The translations under genes and the position numbers were made by a program. A stretch of 37,049 nt of DNA from a virus, in the IMG/VR virus record IMGVR_UViG_3300020428_000036, positions 1 to 37,049 of that record. One strand, given 5' to 3'. The notes under the pieces were generated by a model. That model searched no databases, was not told the origin of the DNA, and saw only the letters and a list, made by a program, of their open reading frames with translations. Of the stretch, positions 1-5,621 are shown in pieces. Position 1 is the first letter of the stretch; the number at the start of each line of letters is the position of its first letter.

Positions 1-28
1 CCGCTTGTTGGCTGGTGTAGTGAGTATT

Positions 29-193
29 TCATTTAAGAACCCTCAATTTATAATTAATTTCCTTTAAAAAAGATAATGTAATTTCTTCATCCGTCGCGTT
101 TATTTCTTCGCGCATTGCTTCAATAAATTCATCTATCGGCTCGCAAATTATTTCGCATTCCAGCTCACAAATTTTGTCTTCTCTATTGCTCAT
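29..193 (-). CDS. Small acidic hypothetical protein (54 aa)
   Basis: I do not recognise a family. The product is short and strongly acidic (many Glu/Asp, a CELECE-type start) with a basic C-terminus. The reading frame runs further upstream to 250, but the ATG at 193 was chosen because an AGGAG ribosome-binding sequence lies about 8 nt before it, while the extension would only overlap the zinc-motif gene in another frame. It overlaps that upstream gene (183-377) by 11 nt, so the two are probably translated from one minus-strand message. Similar tiny acidic proteins are common in the early regions of T7-like phages, where some inhibit host enzymes; that role here is only a possibility. Confidence 0.55.
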   Translation of the reverse strand: MSNREDKICELECEIICEPIDEFIEAMREEINATDEEITLSFLKEINYKLRVLK

Positions 194-377
194 CGTTTTC
201 GCTCCTATCGAATAGCGCTTTAACGGTGATTTCCTCGCCCGTCTCCGCATTGGTTAGCGTCTCGGTTTCGCCGCATGGCTCACAAAACTCAAGCCAGAAA
301 TTACCGCTATTGAGAATAAGAATATTAGTCCCGCTCTTTGGTCGCCTTGTATCGCAAATACTACAATGATCAGCCAT
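183..377 (-). CDS. Small protein with two CxxC motifs (zinc-ribbon-like, 64 aa)
   Basis: The protein begins MADHCSIC and has a second pair, CEPC, about 25 residues later, the layout of a small treble-clef or zinc-ribbon metal site (C5, C8, then C32 and C35). The remainder is short and acidic. The start is supported by an AGGAG sequence 8-9 nt upstream. It is the first gene of a two-gene minus-strand unit with 29-193. Small zinc-ribbon proteins in phages often bind nucleic acid or host RNA polymerase, but nothing here shows the partner. Metal binding is a reasonable inference; function is unknown. Confidence 0.6.
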   Translation of the reverse strand: MADHCSICDTRRPKSGTNILILNSGNFWLEFCEPCGETETLTNAETGEEITVKALFDRSENDEQ

Positions 378-442
378 TTTGATTTTCTCCTATAATGGAT
401 TAATTGAAGCTCTTAAAATACAGCATCCGCCATAAATTACCA

Positions 443-460
443 TTACAAAAAGTTAACGTA
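443..460 (+). repeat. 18-bp repeat, copy A
   Basis: The sequence TTACAAAAAGTTAACGTA matches copy B (minus strand, 794-811) at 16 of 18 positions. It sits in the gap between the minus-strand gene 564-773 and the gene pair at 29-377, just before a terminator stem. It is probably a protein-binding site; see copies B, C and D. Confidence 0.55.
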
Positions 461-486
461 AAAAAAAGCCGTCGGGGGGGACGGCT
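460..486 (-). terminator. Rho-independent terminator of the 564-773 gene
   Basis: A perfect 7-bp stem (AGCCGTC at 467-473 with GACGGCT at 480-486) encloses a six-G loop. Read on the minus strand, the stem is followed by a run of eight T, the usual intrinsic terminator form. It lies 78 nt beyond the stop codon of the 564-773 gene and separates it from the two minus-strand genes further left. Confidence 0.8.
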
Positions 487-563
487 AAAAGGGAGTGCCT
501 ATAGGTAGGCAAAGGATAGAAGGGAGATACTATAGCAGGTTCACGCACGATGCAAGCATTAAT

Positions 564-773
564 TCACGCTCTCACGCGGGTTATTTCTTTGAGGTCACGC
601 AGGACATCGTCGGGGGTAATTGTTCGGTCACGCATGGCATTTTCGCCATGAGTAAGGACGTAACAGAATTTCACGAGCGCCGTTAATTCACCCGTATTCA
701 TGTTCAGCATTCTGTTTATATCCTGAACAGACTCACGCTTGCTCATTAATTCATCAAAATCATTGATTACCAT
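564..773 (-). CDS. Small hypothetical protein (69 aa), possible early regulator
   Basis: No family recognised. The 69-residue product is predicted mostly helical with mixed charge and has no membrane segment or metal motif. The start has an AAGGCGG ribosome-binding sequence upstream. The gene is a single-gene unit: a promoter-like pair lies at 805-832, the 18-bp repeat family sits in and around that promoter, and an intrinsic terminator lies downstream at 460-486. A monocistronic gene with its own promoter, operator-like dyad and terminator, divergent from the early + strand genes, is the usual arrangement of a small phage regulator, but no clear helix-turn-helix is visible, so this is inference. 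Confidence 0.6.
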   Translation of the reverse strand: MVINDFDELMSKRESVQDINRMLNMNTGELTALVKFCYVLTHGENAMRDRTITPDDVLRDLKEITRVRA

Positions 774-793
774 AAAAACCGCCTTAATTGTTG

Positions 794-811
794 TACGTTA
801 ACTCATTGTAA
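794..811 (-). repeat. 18-bp repeat, copy B
   Basis: Read on the minus strand this is TTACAATGAGTTAACGTA, 16/18 identical to copy A. Its TACAAT forms the -10 of the leftward promoter-like pair. It is back to back with copy D (2 nt apart), giving a large imperfect palindrome centred at about 812-813. Confidence 0.6.
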
Positions 812-832
812 CATTACGATATTGTAATGCAA
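805..832 (-). promoter_or_regulatory. Sigma70-like promoter for the 564-773 gene with internal dyad
   Basis: On the minus strand TTGCAT (832-827) and TACAAT (810-805, 5 of 6 to consensus) are 16 bp apart and point at the gene starting at 773. The spacer and part of both boxes are occupied by the inverted repeat CATTAC-6-GTAATG (812-829), the classical position for a repressor site. The -35 matches consensus at only three positions, so activity is predicted and not certain. Confidence 0.45.
814..831 (+). repeat. 18-bp repeat, copy D (degenerate)
   Basis: TTACGATATTGTAATGCA shares 14/18 positions with copy C and points away from copy B, from which it is separated by two bases. Together B and D make a two-fold symmetric site. 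Confidence 0.4.
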
Positions 833-965
833 TGCCCCTTGCAATTACTGTATCGCGATCTAAGCGACGATAAAAAAAGGAATAGTAACGTACAGGGGGG
901 GGTCTCTAAAAGCCCGTCACGAGCGTTACAGAGCGTTTTAGATTCTGTCAATACTCTAAACTTAC

Positions 966-987
966 CGTTTCATTACCATTTCATTAC
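966..987 (+). repeat. 11-bp tandem direct repeat in early control region
   Basis: Two consecutive 11-bp units read CGTTTCATTAC and CATTTCATTAC (10/11 identical), followed by a degenerate third unit CATTTGTTCATTA that runs into 18-bp repeat copy C. The recurring CATTAC word also appears at 441-446 and, inverted, at 824-829. Short iterated words like this can be binding sites for a regulator or a replication initiator. Confidence 0.5.
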
Positions 988-993
988 CATTTG

Positions 994-1011
994 TTCATTA
1001 ACTTATCGTAA
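994..1011 (-). repeat. 18-bp repeat, copy C
   Basis: On the minus strand TTACGATAAGTTAATGAA matches copy B at 14 of 18 positions. It lies about 110 nt before the first rightward early gene and just upstream of a TATAAA sequence. Confidence 0.5.
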
Positions 1012-1118
1012 CTAGACATATAAAGGGGTTGTGCGAAAATGTGTATATGGCGGGAGTCTAGCACTTCGCCAGCTCTATAACAACCAAAACTTTATTCACC
1101 TACAAGGGAGATATACCT

Positions 1119-1406
1119 ATGTCTAAGAAAAAATTCTCAGGCCCAACGACTTACTATTGCATCATTCGTGTAGAGCAGGACCAAGAGCCTATCGGCTGGC
1201 TGAATAACTCAGGGGCCGCTTATGAATACCACCTCTCAGAGGATAAGCAGGAAGTGTTAGATCGACAGGCATTTAGTCGTGCTATTCCGGTCTCTAGCGA
1301 GTTTGCGGCAGAATCAGTGGCCGAATGGCAAGCTGAAATGGATTTCTACAGCCGCTTCAGAAACATTGAGCGAGTCGATTTAGACGGCTACAGTAGCGTC
1401 AGTTAG
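1119..1406 (+). CDS. Hypothetical early protein (95 aa)
   Basis: First gene of the rightward early region. The product is a soluble, slightly acidic 95-residue protein starting MSKKKFSG, with many aromatic residues and no motif I recognise. The start is well supported by AAGGGAGATATACCT directly upstream, a strong ribosome-binding leader. It is followed almost at once by an intrinsic terminator (1417-1442), so it may be expressed highly and largely alone, with only read-through reaching the genes beyond. A strong leader, a nearby control region and its own terminator fit an abundantly made early protein. Function unknown. Confidence 0.65.
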   Translation: MSKKKFSGPTTYYCIIRVEQDQEPIGWLNNSGAAYEYHLSEDKQEVLDRQAFSRAIPVSSEFAAESVAEWQAEMDFYSRFRNIERVDLDGYSSVS

Positions 1407-1416
1407 CACACAAAAG

Positions 1417-1442
1417 CCCCTCTGTTAACGCAGGGGGGTTTT
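1417..1442 (+). terminator. Intrinsic terminator after the 1119-1406 gene
   Basis: CCCCTCTG (1417-1424) pairs with CAGGGGGG (1431-1438) through eight pairs including one G-T, around a TTAACG loop, and is followed by TTTT. The stop codon of the upstream gene is only about 10 nt away. Confidence 0.8.
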
Positions 1443-1468
1443 CGCGTATTAATTAAGGGAGATACAAA

Positions 1469-1621
1469 ATGAGTAACGAAAAAGATACAAAATATAATGT
1501 CTATAAAAATTACGAGCTTATTGCCACCATGACCCAAAAGGAATTTTCTAAATTATTAAGAGACAATGGTGATTTAAAATTTTCTAAAAGCAAAGAATCT
1601 AAAAAAATATTTTTATATTAA
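1469..1621 (+). CDS. Small basic hypothetical protein (50 aa)
   Basis: A 50-codon frame begins ATG at 1469 after AAGGGAGATACAAA and ends TAA at 1621. The product starts MSNEKDTKYN, is Lys-rich with a high Asn/Lys/Phe content, and its DNA is visibly more AT-rich than the genes around it. It lies between a terminator and a small hairpin, so it may form its own short unit. The good ribosome-binding sequence and neat fit between flanking genes argue that it is real; no function can be given. Confidence 0.5.
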   Translation: MSNEKDTKYNVYKNYELIATMTQKEFSKLLRDNGDLKFSKSKESKKIFLY

Positions 1622-1628
1622 TTAAACA

Positions 1629-1644
1629 GGGGCGAAAGCCCCTT
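1629..1644 (+). terminator. Short GNRA hairpin, possible weak terminator
   Basis: GGGGC (1629-1633), a GAAA tetraloop and GCCCC (1638-1642) form a compact stable hairpin just after the 50-aa gene. Only two T follow, so termination would be weak; it could instead protect or process the mRNA. Confidence 0.4.
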
Positions 1645-1662
1645 AACCAACGGAGATAAATC

Positions 1663-1992
1663 ATGATAACTGAAGAACAGCACTACCAGCTCGAAGAAGT
1701 TACTGTATTCGTGAACGACGGCACATGGGAGCTAATAGCTTCACCTGTACCCGACCCCGACGACCACCAATACGGTGCGTACACTGTATGGGTTAATTAC
1801 TGCGAAGAAAATTATCGCGGTGAAATGCAATCTCTCGGAAGCGCGTCATTGTCTTGCTTAGAATGGCAGGGCGTTATTGAATTGCGTCACGAATCTGAGG
1901 ACGGCGAATACGAAGTGAAAGTCCCCAGCTACGTTATGAGAGCCGCGCAAAGGTTAGAGGATAAAGTTCACGAAGAACCGGAGGCGGCCTAA
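1663..1992 (+). CDS. Hypothetical acidic protein (109 aa)
   Basis: A soluble acidic protein with about four tryptophans and a predicted beta-rich first half and helical C-terminus. No domain recognised. The start follows ACGGAGATAAATC, a good ribosome-binding sequence. The stop is one base before the ATG of the next gene (1994), so the two are probably co-translated. It heads a chain of coupled small genes running to 2856, typical of early phage regions whose products act on the host. Confidence 0.6.
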   Translation: MITEEQHYQLEEVTVFVNDGTWELIASPVPDPDDHQYGAYTVWVNYCEENYRGEMQSLGSASLSCLEWQGVIELRHESEDGEYEVKVPSYVMRAAQRLEDKVHEEPEAA

Positions 1993-1993
1993 G

Positions 1994-2194
1994 ATGGCCG
2001 CTCTTCTCACCCAGCATATTACCATAGACGACCAGCCAATCACGTTCACTGATTCAAAACAAGATTACTGGTCTGTAAAGGTAAAGCCGGCTGATATCCG
2101 TATACTATCCGGTGTTAAAAACAGTCACGCGAACAAGAAATTGATCGCAGACGACATAAATTTTTACTTAAAAGCAAGAAAGGAGACCAAATGA
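1994..2194 (+). CDS. Small hypothetical protein (66 aa)
   Basis: A basic 66-residue protein with a beta-like first half and Lys-rich helical C-terminus. It follows the previous gene with a 1-nt gap and overlaps the next by 4 nt (ATGA), with its GGAGG ribosome-binding sequence inside the upstream gene. The context is the early small-gene operon. No family recognised. Confidence 0.55.
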   Translation: MAALLTQHITIDDQPITFTDSKQDYWSVKVKPADIRILSGVKNSHANKKLIADDINFYLKARKETK

Positions 2195-2463
2195 AGATTG
2201 AAATTAATTTAACCGAAAGGTTCAGCGCACGTCTTCTCAATATAATCTGTATTGACGAATGGCTACCCTTTGAAGTTAACGGCAAGGAGTTTAAAGGGCG
2301 ACTGCACAACGACGGCTACGGGGCGATCCAGCTCGACATTTTTGAGGTAACGTGGGACGACGACATCAGCGATAAGTGCCTGTTGTCGCTAGGTTCTAAG
2401 GAAATGCCTTGGGAATTGCTAGGTATGCTTCTTGATCACGCGGGAGAGCAGAAAGATGGATAA
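2191..2463 (+). CDS. Small hypothetical protein (90 aa)
   Basis: The protein begins MKIEINLTERF and is mixed alpha/beta and acidic. An AAGGAGACCAA leader precedes the ATG, and the 4-nt ATGA overlap with the previous gene suggests translational coupling. Its last codons overlap the start of the 2456-2707 gene. No motif recognised. Confidence 0.55.
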   Translation: MKIEINLTERFSARLLNIICIDEWLPFEVNGKEFKGRLHNDGYGAIQLDIFEVTWDDDISDKCLLSLGSKEMPWELLGMLLDHAGEQKDG

Positions 2464-2707
2464 GCTTGAAGAGCAGGAGTTTGACGAGTGGACCAGCATA
2501 CTGTTGGGCGGTACTTCATACGACTTGAACGTATGGCCGGACGAGCATGGCAACTTACGGGTTGCTATCTATCCTCTCGAAAAAGTAAGAGCGGGTAAAC
2601 ATAGGCTACCTAGCAACGATACGCACTGGCAAACCAACACGCTTCGCCCTGTCGCAACTGGTAAGCTGGATATTTTAGATCTTAAACGCATTAAGGAGGG
2701 ACTATGA
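2456..2707 (+). CDS. Small hypothetical protein (83 aa)
   Basis: The frame is open from 2432, but the ATG at 2456 (product starting MDKLEEQEFD) is preferred because GGGAG lies about 9 nt before it and the earlier start would lie deeper in the preceding gene. The product is soluble and mixed alpha/beta, ending in a basic helix. It overlaps the genes on both sides by 4-8 nt and belongs to the same coupled early operon. No family recognised. Confidence 0.55.
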   Translation: MDKLEEQEFDEWTSILLGGTSYDLNVWPDEHGNLRVAIYPLEKVRAGKHRLPSNDTHWQTNTLRPVATGKLDILDLKRIKEGL

Positions 2708-2856
2708 GTAAAGACGAGTTTATTTCAGAAGTCTTTGAGATAGCTTGCGGCGACAACGCAACTAACAGAGACTTCACATATAGGGAGGTGCTGGTAACGC
2801 TACGCGAGTTTAGCGACGACGCTCTCCGCTACCATCATCCGCAGGAATTTGACTAA
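2704..2856 (+). CDS. Small acidic protein (50 aa)
   Basis: A 50-codon frame starts at the ATG at 2704, overlapping the previous stop by 4 nt, with AAGGAGGGACT immediately upstream, one of the best ribosome-binding sequences in the region. The product begins MSKDEFISEV and is acidic and helical with a His-rich end (YHHPQEFD). Coupling and the strong leader make it credible despite its size. Function unknown. Confidence 0.6.
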   Translation: MSKDEFISEVFEIACGDNATNRDFTYREVLVTLREFSDDALRYHHPQEFD

Positions 2857-2880
2857 ACCTAATATCCATGATATAAATAA

Positions 2881-2897
2881 GCCCCCCTTGCGGGGGC
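2881..2897 (+). other. GC-rich hairpin between early genes
   Basis: GCCCCC (2881-2886) and GGGGGC (2892-2897) form a perfect 6-bp stem around a 5-nt loop in the 76-nt gap between two genes. No T-run follows on the + strand, so it is a weak terminator at best, or an RNA processing/stability element. A TTATTTATAT sequence follows it on the minus strand. Confidence 0.45.
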
Positions 2898-2932
2898 GAT
2901 ACCCTACCTACTACCTATTGGAGGCTACAACC

Positions 2933-3262
2933 ATGTTACAAGTAATAACCTATATAGACGAGAGTGACTGTGTCACTAAGCGCGAGAAGCAATTGTATGA
3001 AATCGCATTGGACAACGAACAGCTAAGCGAATGCTATCGTAGAGAGCGCAACAAGAGTCAAGAGGAACTTGTTTCTCTGGATTCTGCTCTAAGCACTTGT
3101 AAGAAGCATATTTTCAGGCTCTGTTCGATTTTAAATGAGTTTGAGGATTTATGTGATTGTATTGAGGACGAGGATTACCGCTACTTTAAGGATATCAGCA
3201 AAGACTATCTTGATACCGATCCAAATACATTGATGGCCAATGGCGACCAAATTTGGCCGTAA
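2933..3262 (+). CDS. Coiled-coil hypothetical protein (109 aa)
   Basis: The ATG at 2933 was chosen over an in-frame ATG at 2849 because TTGGAGG lies just before it and because the extension would translate the GC-rich hairpin. Residues about 15-75 have a heptad-like pattern of Leu and charged residues with four Cys in the second half, followed by an acidic tail. It precedes the primase by 23 nt and could be an accessory replication or early protein. No family recognised. Confidence 0.55.
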   Translation: MLQVITYIDESDCVTKREKQLYEIALDNEQLSECYRRERNKSQEELVSLDSALSTCKKHIFRLCSILNEFEDLCDCIEDEDYRYFKDISKDYLDTDPNTLMANGDQIWP

Positions 3263-3285
3263 TTATATAGAGATTCAAATATCAA

Positions 3286-4056
3286 ATGAACCAGCTTCAA
3301 TTCATTCAGGGTCTGTCGGTATCCCCCGATGAGACCCTTAAACTTAATTGCCCCTTTTGCGGCGGACGGTCTAAGCTGTACGTCACACGCAGGGACGGTA
3401 AAATCCTCTGGAATTGCTTCAAAGCCACCTGCACCGCTAAAGGCGCTGTTCGGACGGATCGAACCAGTGTAGAGCTGACTAACGCCATACACAATAAACC
3501 AGCCAAGGTAATGTGTAAGAGTGGTATCCCTAACACACTGGTACGGGTGGACTCACGCCCAACGCTGGTTAACTGGTTAGAAGTGTCACACTGCTGGGAT
3601 GCGTATGAGAGAGGCCGCGTAGATATTCAATACTCCCCTGCTGAAGATAGGATTCTGTTCGGCATGAATGACGGGAATGGCTATATAGGCCGCTCAATCA
3701 CCCGAAAGTTACCCAAATGGCGCACCTACGGCGACACTACCGGCTGTTTCGTAGTCCCTACTGACGGAACTCACGCGCACACTGCCGTCTTGGTCGAAGA
3801 TGCCCCCTCAGCTTGTGCGGTTAGCCATAGGTTCACTGGTGTAGCCCTACTCGGCACTAACCTCGACCGTACACAAAAGAATCAGGTAAGAAAGTATAAA
3901 AATATTATCGTAGCCTTAGACAAGGATGCCAGCAAGAAGGGCTTACGACTCTCCCGCCAGCTAGAGGGCTACAGCAATGTCCGTACCAAGTTTCTGGACG
4001 GCCTAGACCTGAAGCACCTTAGCCCAGAGGAGATAGATACCATTTTACTTGACTAA
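3286..4056 (+). CDS. DNA primase with zinc finger and TOPRIM domain
   Basis: A 256-residue primase that would lay RNA primers for lagging-strand synthesis at the phage fork. An N-terminal zinc-binding module has C22, C25, C44 and C49. The C-terminal half has the TOPRIM signature: VLVEDAPSA with E171, then a hydrophobic strand ending ALDKDA with D212 and D214 as metal ligands. In T7 the equivalent zinc and TOPRIM domains are fused to the helicase as gp4; here they are a separate gene 51 nt before the helicase. The middle part includes a GRSITRKLPKW-type segment typical of phage primases. The leader before the ATG is weak (no clear AGGAGG), so low translation is possible. Family assignment is firm; exact priming site unknown. 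Confidence 0.85.
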   Translation: MNQLQFIQGLSVSPDETLKLNCPFCGGRSKLYVTRRDGKILWNCFKATCTAKGAVRTDRTSVELTNAIHNKPAKVMCKSGIPNTLVRVDSRPTLVNWLEVSHCWDAYERGRVDIQYSPAEDRILFGMNDGNGYIGRSITRKLPKWRTYGDTTGCFVVPTDGTHAHTAVLVEDAPSACAVSHRFTGVALLGTNLDRTQKNQVRKYKNIIVALDKDASKKGLRLSRQLEGYSNVRTKFLDGLDLKHLSPEEIDTILLD

Positions 4057-4107
4057 CGCCCAACCCTGACCTAAAATCCAAACCCCAACTAACAAGAGGA
4101 CGCAGAA

Positions 4108-5355
4108 ATGTCTCTCAGTATATTTAAGAACTTACTGTCGAACGATTTTTATAGCAACAACGAACCACGATTAGCCCCTCACCTGTGGGAAGGCGACTTA
4201 AACGACCTTTTCACCCTCATTAGCAAAGCTCACGCAAACTACGAGCAAGACCTGACTGAAGAAGCCCTTGTGCATCTCTACAAGGAAGCTCACCCAGTAG
4301 CCACTAAAGCCGAGATAGACATGGTAACTAGCCTGATTGAGGATATTGCTCAGTCGGATGCTCTGTCACCGGAGATTGCCTCGGATGTGCTGGCAGGCCT
4401 GTGGAAACGAGAGGCTGGCCGTAAGATAGCCAACCTTGGGCTGGAGATTAGCGAGGGCAACTACGAGGGATTCACGCGCCTGAATGGCTATCTGGACAAG
4501 CTAGAGGACGGCTTCACGCCAGACGAAGTAGCGCCCCCAGAGGAGTTTGACCTAGAAGAGCTGATTAAGAACGAATCAGACGAAGGCAGGTGGCAGTTTA
4601 ACTTAGCCACGTTAAGCCGCAAGGTCTACGGTATCGGTCCTACTGAGTTTGCCGTTGTGCTGGCTACCCCAGAGACGGGAAAGTCTGCCTTTTGCATATC
4701 CTTGGCAGCCGGACCTGACGGTTTTGCAGCGCAGGGAGCTAAATGCCTGTACGTTTGTAACGAGGAGGCTCACACTAAGCACCAGAAGCGAGCTGTAACC
4801 GCGTACACAGGCTTCACGCAGGCTGAGATGGAAAAGGATGCTAAGAATCTAAAGGCCGCCGTAGATTTATACAAAGCCCACAATATGTATGAGAAGCTAG
4901 ACTTCAGGTCTGCTACTGGGTGGTCTTTGGCGGACTTAGAGGCGCACATAAAGACGCTGAAGCCTGACATTGTATTCATTGACCAAGCCGACAAGGTAGC
5001 TGTGTCGGGTGCGTTTGAGGCCAACCACCATAAACTGCGGGAGTTATACCTACAGCTACGGGAGATAGCCAAACGCCACGAATGTGCCATCATAGGCGTA
5101 TCTCAGGCTAACGCTAACGCGGCTGGTAGAACTAGAGTCACGCCCTTTGACGCTGAAGGAAGCAAGATAGGCAAGTTTGCTGAGGCAGACCTAGTGTTTG
5201 GCATAGGTAAGTATGACGACGACACTACTGGGGACGAGGGGGACGACGAAGACAATCGCTCACGTTTCATTACCATTGGCAAGAACAAGCTCAATGGCTA
5301 CCACGGCACTATAACGTGCCAGATCGACCCGTACAGGTCTAGGTACACTGAATGA
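4108..5355 (+). CDS. Replicative DNA helicase, DnaB/gp4 RecA-fold
   Basis: A 415-residue ring helicase that would unwind the fork 5'-3'. The C-terminal RecA-like domain has Walker A ATPETGKS (A186-S193, Ala in place of the first Gly), an NEEAHTKHQKR segment matching the DnaB H1a motif (catalytic Glu near 219-220), Walker B IVFID with D292, and the H3 strand GVSQ with the sensor Gln. Near the end, KNKLNG corresponds to the arginine-finger region KNRxG of DnaB, with Lys where Arg is usual. Residues 1-150 are a helical N-terminal region, not a primase. The stop overlaps the next ATG by 4 nt. With the separate primase this is a split version of T7 gp4. Confidence 0.88.
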   Translation: MSLSIFKNLLSNDFYSNNEPRLAPHLWEGDLNDLFTLISKAHANYEQDLTEEALVHLYKEAHPVATKAEIDMVTSLIEDIAQSDALSPEIASDVLAGLWKREAGRKIANLGLEISEGNYEGFTRLNGYLDKLEDGFTPDEVAPPEEFDLEELIKNESDEGRWQFNLATLSRKVYGIGPTEFAVVLATPETGKSAFCISLAAGPDGFAAQGAKCLYVCNEEAHTKHQKRAVTAYTGFTQAEMEKDAKNLKAAVDLYKAHNMYEKLDFRSATGWSLADLEAHIKTLKPDIVFIDQADKVAVSGAFEANHHKLRELYLQLREIAKRHECAIIGVSQANANAAGRTRVTPFDAEGSKIGKFAEADLVFGIGKYDDDTTGDEGDDEDNRSRFITIGKNKLNGYHGTITCQIDPYRSRYTE

Positions 5356-5621
5356 ATGTAGAAATTGACAGGGATATGCTCGACCCAGAGGCCATGATAC
5401 TAACTGGCTTAGACGATTGTGTTATCGGATGTGATCAGAATATGTGGTTGATATACGATTACGGCAAGCTGGTTAAGCATTTCTGTGACAAAGACGGCAT
5501 GACTGAAGAGGAAGCAGTAGACTACGTTGGCTACAACATTGTAGGTCTCTGCCCTAGAAGGTTTGTTATATTTTTTGAAGGAAGTTTTATTGGAGACGAC
5601 GATGAAAACAATAGTGATTGA
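5352..5621 (+). CDS. Conserved small phage protein (89 aa), unknown function
   Basis: An acidic 89-residue protein lying between helicase and polymerase and overlapping both (4 nt and 20 nt). The central segment LIYDYGKLV followed by DGMTEEEAVDY and a YNIVG strand is a pattern I recognise from a widespread small phage protein family of unknown function often encoded near replication genes. The overlap on both sides implies translational coupling with the helicase and polymerase, so a role in the replisome is plausible but unproven. No catalytic motif is visible. Confidence 0.65.
   Translation: MNVEIDRDMLDPEAMILTGLDDCVIGCDQNMWLIYDYGKLVKHFCDKDGMTEEEAVDYVGYNIVGLCPRRFVIFFEGSFIGDDDENNSD

Larger units (their letters stand above)
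774..1118. other. Divergent intergenic regulatory region (345 bp)
   Basis: This is the only gap above 300 bp. It separates the leftward gene 564-773 from the rightward early genes starting at 1119. It contains three copies of the 18-bp repeat (794-811, 814-831, 994-1011), a CATTAC/GTAATG dyad, an 11-bp tandem repeat (966-987 plus a degenerate third unit), an eight-G run at 895-902 and a leftward promoter-like pair. For the rightward direction the best -10-like sequence is TATAAA at 1019-1024, without a convincing -35 partner. Candidates for its job are an early control region, a replication origin, or both. No open reading frame here looks like a gene. Confidence 0.6.

Noticed and set aside
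29-250. 73-codon version of the leftmost gene
   Set aside because: The extra 19 residues are Arg/Lys-rich out-of-frame sequence of the 183-377 gene; AGGAG supports the ATG at 193.
495-686. Rightward 63-codon frame opposite the 564-773 gene
   Set aside because: Antisense shadow; the minus frame has leader, promoter-like sequence and terminator.
966-1000. CRISPR-like repeat array
   Set aside because: Units are only 11 bp, directly adjacent without spacers, and no cas genes are present; the Cas4-like nuclease belongs to the replication module.
2849-2932. Longer N-terminus for the 2933-3262 gene
   Set aside because: It would translate the GC-rich hairpin and start within the previous gene without a ribosome-binding sequence; TTGGAGG lies before 2933.
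5263-5277. 15-bp identity (CGTTTCATTACCATT) with 966-980
   Set aside because: Lies in the helicase coding frame and one or so 15-bp repeat is expected by chance in a sequence this long; not counted as another regulatory site.
5563-5601. Upstream in-frame start of the polymerase
   Set aside because: The ATG at 5602 has TTGGAG in front and starts directly at exonuclease motif I; the extension would double the overlap with the upstream gene.
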